Positions 15,077-18,969 of a stretch of DNA of 18,969 nt are shown here, one piece after another (position 1 is the stretch's first letter; each line of letters opens with the position of its first letter). Both the position numbers and the translations under genes were made by a program. The stretch covers positions 1-18,969 of the forward strand of contig JAENXB010000027.1 in the NCBI GenBank assembly GCA_016649785.1, given 5' to 3'. The DNA comes from Flavobacteriaceae bacterium (lineage in GTDB: Bacteria > Bacteroidota > Bacteroidia > Flavobacteriales > Flavobacteriaceae). Under the pieces are notes generated by a model. The model was not told where the DNA came from and did not search any database. It saw only the letters and a list, made by a program, of their open reading frames with translations.

Positions 15077-16684
15077 TTATATGTATTTATAGGCTTTAAT
15101 TGTTAAAAATTCTTCGAATTCTTCTGATATTACCAGGGAGTCGAATAATTCTATCGCCAGGTCAAATTTTCCGGTTTTGAATTTATCTTCCCCGACCAGA
15201 TCCTTAATTATCCTTATTTCACTTTCCAGTAATTCGGCATAAAGATCTTTGGTGAATTTTCTTCCGTCGGCTAAAGTGGATGTGTTATGAAGCCATTGCC
15301 ACAACTGGGTTCTTGAAATTTCAGCAGTTGCCGCATCTTCCATTAAATTGTACAATGCTGCCGCACCATTACCGGACAACCAGGATTCCAGATATAAAAT
15401 TCCGACGTTGATATTTTTTCGAATGCCTTTTTCGGTAATTGTACCTTTTGGTTGTTCGAGCAATTGTGCCTCGGTAATATTCAAATCGTTTCTCTTATTA
15501 TATATCTGATTTTTTTCGGGCATATATTTATCAAAAACTTCCAGCGCCACAGGCACCAGGCCGGGATGTGCTACCCAGGTTCCGTCATGACCGTTTTTGG
15601 CCTCACGCTCCTTATCTGCCCTAACTTTTTCATAGGCGATCCTGTTTGCCTCTTCATCATTCTTCACGGGAATTTGGGCTGCCATTCCTCCTATTGCGTG
15701 AACATTTCGTTTATGGCAACGCTGAATTACCCGCAGGGAATATGCTTCCATAAAAGGAGAAGCCATGCTTACCTGATCTCTATCTGGCACAGAAAAGTTT
15801 TTGTGATTCCTGAATTTCTTGATGTACGAAAATATATAATCCCATCGGCCGCAATTAAGGCCCGCCATATGATCTTTTAATTCGTAGATAATTTCATCGA
15901 TTTGAAAACTCGCGGTGATGGTTTCAATTAAAACAGTGGCTTTTATTGTAGATTGTTCAATCCCTAAAAAGTCCTGTGAAAACAGGAAAACTTCATTCCA
16001 CCAGCGGGCTTCTAAATAATGCTCAAGTTTCGGCAAATAGAAATAAGGTCCAGATCCATTGGACAATAATTGTTTGGCATTATGGAAAAAGTAAAGTCCG
16101 AAATCAACTAAAGAACCGGAGATCTTTTCCCCGTCGATCAAAAGATGTTTCTCATTTAAATGCAATCCTCTTGGCCTGACTATAAGTGTAGCTACCTGTT
16201 CATTTAGCTGATATTTTTTACCGTTATCATTGGTGAAGGAGATGGTTTTATTTATGGCATCCATCAGATTTTGCTGTCCCTCCATAATATTAGACCAGGA
16301 AGGAGAATTGCTGTCTTCAAAATCGGCCATAAACACTTTAGCTCCTGAATTAAGCGCGTTGATGATCATTTTCCTTTCAACCGGTCCGGTAATTTCAACT
16401 CTTCGGTCCAGCAAGTCTTCCGGCAAGGGAGCTGCTGTCCAGTTATTTTCCCTGATGGAAGCTGTTTCAATAGGAAATTCCGGGGAATTTCCCCTGTCAA
16501 AATAGGCTTGCTGTTCCACCCTTCTTTTTAACAATTCCAGCCGCTTGCCGTTAAATTTTTCGTTTAGTTGCACTAAAAATTCCAAGGCATCATTGGTTAA
16601 AATTTCATTGTAATGCTCTTTCGCTTCCGGAGCAAAAGTTACTTTTTGAATTGTTGTTTCATTTAGATTTTCCATGACTTTCAT
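15077..16684 (-). CDS. aceB: Malate synthase A (glyoxylate shunt)
   Basis: About 535 residues from the ATG at 16684 (E. coli AceB has 533). It condenses glyoxylate with acetyl-CoA to give malate. Family landmarks in order: KVFMADFEDSNSPSWSN, LIVRPRGLHLNEKHLLIDG, ATVLIETITASFQIDEI, LNCGRWDYIFSYIK, GGMAAQIPV, NGHDGTWVAHPGLVP and MEDAATAEISRTQLWQWLH, where the catalytic aspartate probably lies in the last. The open frame extends to 16726, but the ATG at 16702 overlaps the -7 promoter box and the one at 16726 lies in the operator, so neither can be used if that promoter is right. The ATG at 16684 has an AAAA lead; 16675 (MENLNET) is a possible alternative. It heads the aceBA operon and is divergent from the regulator gene. 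Confidence 0.97.
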   Translation of the reverse strand: MKVMENLNETTIQKVTFAPEAKEHYNEILTNDALEFLVQLNEKFNGKRLELLKRRVEQQAYFDRGNSPEFPIETASIRENNWTAAPLPEDLLDRRVEITGPVERKMIINALNSGAKVFMADFEDSNSPSWSNIMEGQQNLMDAINKTISFTNDNGKKYQLNEQVATLIVRPRGLHLNEKHLLIDGEKISGSLVDFGLYFFHNAKQLLSNGSGPYFYLPKLEHYLEARWWNEVFLFSQDFLGIEQSTIKATVLIETITASFQIDEIIYELKDHMAGLNCGRWDYIFSYIKKFRNHKNFSVPDRDQVSMASPFMEAYSLRVIQRCHKRNVHAIGGMAAQIPVKNDEEANRIAYEKVRADKEREAKNGHDGTWVAHPGLVPVALEVFDKYMPEKNQIYNKRNDLNITEAQLLEQPKGTITEKGIRKNINVGILYLESWLSGNGAAALYNLMEDAATAEISRTQLWQWLHNTSTLADGRKFTKDLYAELLESEIRIIKDLVGEDKFKTGKFDLAIELFDSLVISEEFEEFLTIKAYKYI

Positions 16685-16695
16685 TTTTGTGAAGA

Positions 16696-16727
16696 CAAAC
16701 ATATAATAAAGTTTTTTATTAAACAAG
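16696..16727 (-). promoter_or_regulatory. Promoter of the aceBA operon
   Basis: The minus strand reads CTTG (16727-16724; three of four to TTTG), a 20-bp spacer, then TATGTTTG (16703-16696), an exact TAnnTTTG box. Transcription would start near 16690, just ahead of the ATGs at 16684 and 16675. The operator palindrome at 16726-16739 overlaps the -33 element. Confidence 0.7.
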
Positions 16728-16777
16728 CGAACGTTCGCTAATTTATAGATAATCGCTATAATTAATTATTTCGCTAA
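16726..16777. promoter_or_regulatory. Candidate operator: palindrome plus 18-bp-phased half-sites
   Basis: AGCGAACGTTCGCT (16726-16739) is a perfect 14-bp palindrome. Its right half starts a series of TCGCTA direct repeats at 16735, 16753 and 16771, exactly 18 bp apart. The first and third are TTCGCTAA. The array spans from the aceBA -33 element to just before the regulator's -7 box. This suggests one protein, most likely the adjacent regulator, controls both promoters. Function is inferred from layout. Confidence 0.65.
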
Positions 16778-16783
16778 AATTCA

Positions 16784-16791
16784 TATCTTTG
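16784..16791 (+). promoter_or_regulatory. -7 box of the RamB/PrpR-like regulator gene
   Basis: TATCTTTG is an exact TAnnTTTG match ending only 4 bp before the regulator ATG, so the transcript would be leaderless or nearly so. No TTTG is seen at the usual -33 spacing; weak promoters under self-control often look like this. The TCGCTAA at 16771 falls between the two expected boxes. Confidence 0.5.
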
Positions 16792-16795
16792 TTTT

Positions 16796-18271
16796 ATGAA
16801 TATCGAAGAAGAATACATCCGGATAATCTTTGGTTTAAAACTGAAGCAAATAAGAACAGAAAAGAATTTATCCCTGTTCGGGCTCTCAAAACTCACAAAG
16901 ATTTCAAAATCATACTTGAATGAAATTGAGAAAGGAAAAAAATATCCTAAACCGGATAAAATAGCGCTGCTTTCTGAAAAACTGGAAGTTCCCTATGATA
17001 ATTTCGTTTCCTTAAAACTGGATAAAAACCTGGCGCCTTTAGGGGAAATCCTTCAGTCTAAAATTTTAAAGGAAATTCCGTTGGATCTTTTCGGCATAAA
17101 AAAAACAGATCTGATCGATATTATTTCTAACGCACCGGCCAAGGTGAATGCCTTTTTAAGCACCTTAATTGAAATAGCCAAAAACTACAATCTCTCGCGT
17201 GAAAGTTTCTTTTTGGCGGCGCTCCGCTCCTACCAGGAAGCTCATAACAACTATTTTGAAGATCTTGAACAAAGTGCTGAACAATTTGCCAAAGCATACC
17301 AGATAAATTTAGATGTTAGAATAAAATCGGGCGATCTGGAAGAAATTCTAATTGAAGAGTACAATTATAAAATTATTCCAAACGGGCTTTCCTCCTATTC
17401 AGATCTAACCGAGCTCAGATGCCTTTTCATCCCAAAAACCAGTACTTTACTGTTGAGTGACACCCTTGACGAATCGCAAAAAGCATTTATTTACGCTAAG
17501 GAAATTGCATACAATTATCTGGATTTAAAGGAGCGACTTTATACATTTCCGTGGATCAAATTTGAAACTTTTGATCAGGTTTTAAATAATTTTATGGCAT
17601 CGTATTTTGCCGGGGCATTGATTATTCCCAAAAAAGCGATCAAAAATCAGCTTAAAACCTTTATCGAACAAAAAGAATGGGATAGTGCCGCTTTTAATAA
17701 AATGATCACGCATTTTACAGATTCTCCTGAAACCTATTACACGCGTTTAACCAATATTTTGCCTAAACTATTTCATTTCAAGAATTTATTTTTTTTAAGA
17801 TTTACGCATAAAGAAGGTGATAACAGGTACAAACTTTCAAAAGAACTTCATATAACCCAACAGCAACCGCCAACCGCGAACGAGACCCATGAACATTATT
17901 GCAGAAGATGGGTTTCCATTGAAATTCTGAATAAATTAAAAGAAGAGCAACTCACATCTGATATTCAAATTTCCTATTACCCGGAAAATAATTTGAGCTA
18001 TTTGGTGATCTCAAGTGCCACTCCCGATCCGTTTAAGGAAAATCACAAGAGAAGCATTAGTCTGGGTCTATTGATCTCTCCTCATTTAACAAGTAAACTT
18101 AACTTCTTAAATGATCCGAAGATTAAATCCAAAAACGTGGGAGTTACCTGTGAACGCTGCCCAATTACCGATTGTGAGGTAAGGGCTACTGAAGCCACCG
18201 AACTTCAAAAAAAGGCAAAAAACGAAGCGATCGCCAATACCGTTCAACAAATAATTAATGACTATTCGTAA
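16796..18271 (+). CDS. RamB/PrpR-type XRE transcriptional regulator (short-chain fatty acyl regulator family)
   Basis: 491 residues. An N-terminal XRE/Cro helix-turn-helix spans about 11-66 (LKLKQIRTEKNLSLFGLSKL, SKSYLNEIEKGKKYPKPDK). The middle is an IrrE/ImmA-like fold, but the zinc-peptidase HExxH is replaced by KEIAY (235-239), so it should be a sensor and not a protease. The C-terminal part has the ScfRs (DUF2083) pattern: YCRRW with Cys369, then VGVTCERCPITDCEVRA with Cys452, Cys455 and Cys460. Four conserved cysteines could bind an iron-sulfur cluster, as reported, to my recollection, for mycobacterial PrpR. Actinobacterial relatives RamB and PrpR control acetate, glyoxylate and propionate genes. 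Lying divergent from aceBA across 110 bp of phased half-sites, this is very probably the aceBA regulator. Whether it represses or activates cannot be read from sequence. Confidence 0.9.
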   Translation: MNIEEEYIRIIFGLKLKQIRTEKNLSLFGLSKLTKISKSYLNEIEKGKKYPKPDKIALLSEKLEVPYDNFVSLKLDKNLAPLGEILQSKILKEIPLDLFGIKKTDLIDIISNAPAKVNAFLSTLIEIAKNYNLSRESFFLAALRSYQEAHNNYFEDLEQSAEQFAKAYQINLDVRIKSGDLEEILIEEYNYKIIPNGLSSYSDLTELRCLFIPKTSTLLLSDTLDESQKAFIYAKEIAYNYLDLKERLYTFPWIKFETFDQVLNNFMASYFAGALIIPKKAIKNQLKTFIEQKEWDSAAFNKMITHFTDSPETYYTRLTNILPKLFHFKNLFFLRFTHKEGDNRYKLSKELHITQQQPPTANETHEHYCRRWVSIEILNKLKEEQLTSDIQISYYPENNLSYLVISSATPDPFKENHKRSISLGLLISPHLTSKLNFLNDPKIKSKNVGVTCERCPITDCEVRATEATELQKKAKNEAIANTVQQIINDYS

Positions 18272-18442
18272 AAAATCAGTTCATAAAGTTATGATTACCT
18301 AAATTGACTAAAGTAAAGTCGCCCTGAATTTTACAGGATATCCAGGACAGTACATTTTTTAACTTTTTCATACAAACATCTGATTTTTAGGAATCAGCCT
18401 GTTTTAGTTAGTGTAAGTCCATTTTTATTTTTTTAGTGCAAC

Positions 18443-18513
18443 TTTGAGCCTTAGAGTCTTCGTGACAAAAAACAATGTATTATTATTGCCACAAAGACAC
18501 GAAAACACAAAGG
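18443..18513. repeat. Inverted pair of CACAAAGACACGAA-type repeats
   Basis: On the + strand, CACAAAGACACGAAAACAC (18490-18508) faces a diverged reverse-complement copy, CCTTAGAGTCTTCGTGAC (18449-18466), across an AT-rich spacer. The two could fold into an imperfect stem (about 10 of 14 positions matched next to the loop). Confidence 0.5.
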
Positions 18514-18623
18514 ATTTAAACAACCTACCTTTGAATTTCCTTCGAACTTTTTGAAAAGCATGTTGGTACACACAATAAATCTAAACGTTGCAATTATAGG
18601 TTGGATTCGAAAAACAATAAATC

Positions 18624-18662
18624 AAACGAGTGTTAAAATTTTGAAAATTTTAACACTCGTTT
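18624..18662. repeat. Perfect 19-bp-arm inverted repeat (strong hairpin)
   Basis: The arms at 18624-18642 and 18644-18662 are exact reverse complements separated by a single G. The base of the stem is ACGAGTG/CACTCGT, the upper part is TAAAATTTT-type, and T runs follow on both strands. It may be a bidirectional terminator ahead of the gene at 18788 or an end of a lost mobile element. Confidence 0.75.
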
Positions 18663-18787
18663 TAAACCTTTTATGATTTTTTAAGTCTAACGACTACGTG
18701 AAGATGGTATTTTTTTTCGTTTTTATCTGCGTTTTAAGCATTCCTCTTCTTATATTCAAAAAATATTCAATTTCTAAAACCAAATTC

Positions 18788-18969
18788 ATGACCAAACACC
18801 TCCCGATCAAGCTACTGCTTGTAGCTTTATCCCTATCTGTTTCCGGTTGTGCCATTTTCAAGCCTCAGGACAAGAAAAGCACGGCGCAAACTTCAGAAAA
18901 ACCGGAATCCAAAGATAAAAACGGCATCAAAGCCTATGACAAGGTAATCACCAAAAACGCCAAATCTGA
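18788..18969 (+). CDS. Zinc metalloprotease lipoprotein (DUF5117/DUF5118-like), N-terminal fragment
   Basis: 60 codons to the right edge, still open. The ATG at 18788 starts a lipoprotein signal peptide (MTKHLPIKLLLVALSLSVSG) with Cys21 in LSVSGC. A Lys/Ser/Glu-rich linker (PQDKKSTAQTSEKPESKDKN) follows, then GIKAYDKVITKNAKS. That last motif is what I recall at the start of the DUF5118 region of large (about 800-residue) flavobacterial zinc-dependent metalloproteases. The catalytic HExxH would lie beyond the window, so the family call rests on a short segment. An in-frame ATG at 18704 would add 28 hydrophobic/basic residues in front and is unlikely. It would be anchored in the outer or inner membrane. 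Confidence 0.65.
   Translation, partial: MTKHLPIKLLLVALSLSVSGCAIFKPQDKKSTAQTSEKPESKDKNGIKAYDKVITKNAKS

Larger units (their letters stand above)
18272..18787. other. 516-bp intergenic region after the regulator
   Basis: No gene is supported. It contains a short hairpin CTGATT-TTTAGG-AATCAG (18380-18397) with a poor T tail, an inverted pair of CACAAAG-type repeats (18443-18513) and a 19-bp-arm inverted repeat (18624-18662). An ATG at 18704 is in frame with the gene at 18788 but would spoil its lipoprotein signal. Confidence 0.6.

Noticed and set aside
18323..18360. Terminator directly after the regulator gene (CCTG/CAGG pairs before a T run)
   Set aside because: The stems are only 4 bp with competing partners, too weak to call.
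18624..18662. Insertion-sequence end
   Set aside because: There is no transposase fragment, no matching second end and no visible target duplication in the window, so it is reported only as an inverted repeat.

Overview
The window looks like the chromosome of an AT-rich marine or environmental Flavobacteriaceae (Bacteroidota; Gramella/Salegentibacter-like is my guess). The evidence is a SusC/SusD pair, a Porin_10-type outer-membrane protein, flavobacterial versions of RNase HII, LipB and LysRS, and several matches to the Bacteroidota promoter box TAnnTTTG. Most genes are housekeeping or central metabolism. There is no tRNA, rRNA, CRISPR array, phage or intact insertion sequence.

Layout. 1-1221 (-): 5' part of a putative porin, cut by the left edge. 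1443-6821 (-): a compact susC-susD-lipoprotein operon ending in a strong terminator, with no hydrolase or regulator beside it. 6988-10167 (+): RNase HII (rnhB), then a large uncharacterised lipoprotein with a C-terminal propeller-like half. 10245-10952 (-): octanoyltransferase lipB, which starts with TTG. 11371-11526 (-): a 51-residue YqaE/Pmp3 membrane protein. 11700-13397 (+): lysyl-tRNA synthetase lysS. 13723-16684 (-): the glyoxylate-shunt operon aceB-aceA with its own terminator. 16796-18271 (+): a divergent RamB/PrpR-type (short-chain fatty acyl) regulator. 18788 to the right edge (+): start of a DUF5118-type zinc metalloprotease lipoprotein.

The most coherent functional unit is the divergent aceBA/regulator pair. 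The 110-bp gap holds a recognisable promoter for each side. A perfect 14-bp palindrome abuts the aceB -33 element, and TCGCTA half-sites recur exactly every 18 bp up to the regulator's own promoter. The half-site TTCGCTAA resembles the TTTGCAAA core I recall for actinobacterial RamB/PrpR. I infer that acyl-CoA or acetate status controls entry into the glyoxylate shunt through this regulator, which also controls itself.

The other unexpected structure is in the gaps. Two kinds of degenerate repeat recur in them: blocks of CACGAA/CGCAGA/CGCAAAG-like units spaced 8-10 nt, and tracts with a strict 7-nt period (TC in fixed phase on the + strand). They often sit side by side. They are not genes, and I know of no function for them.
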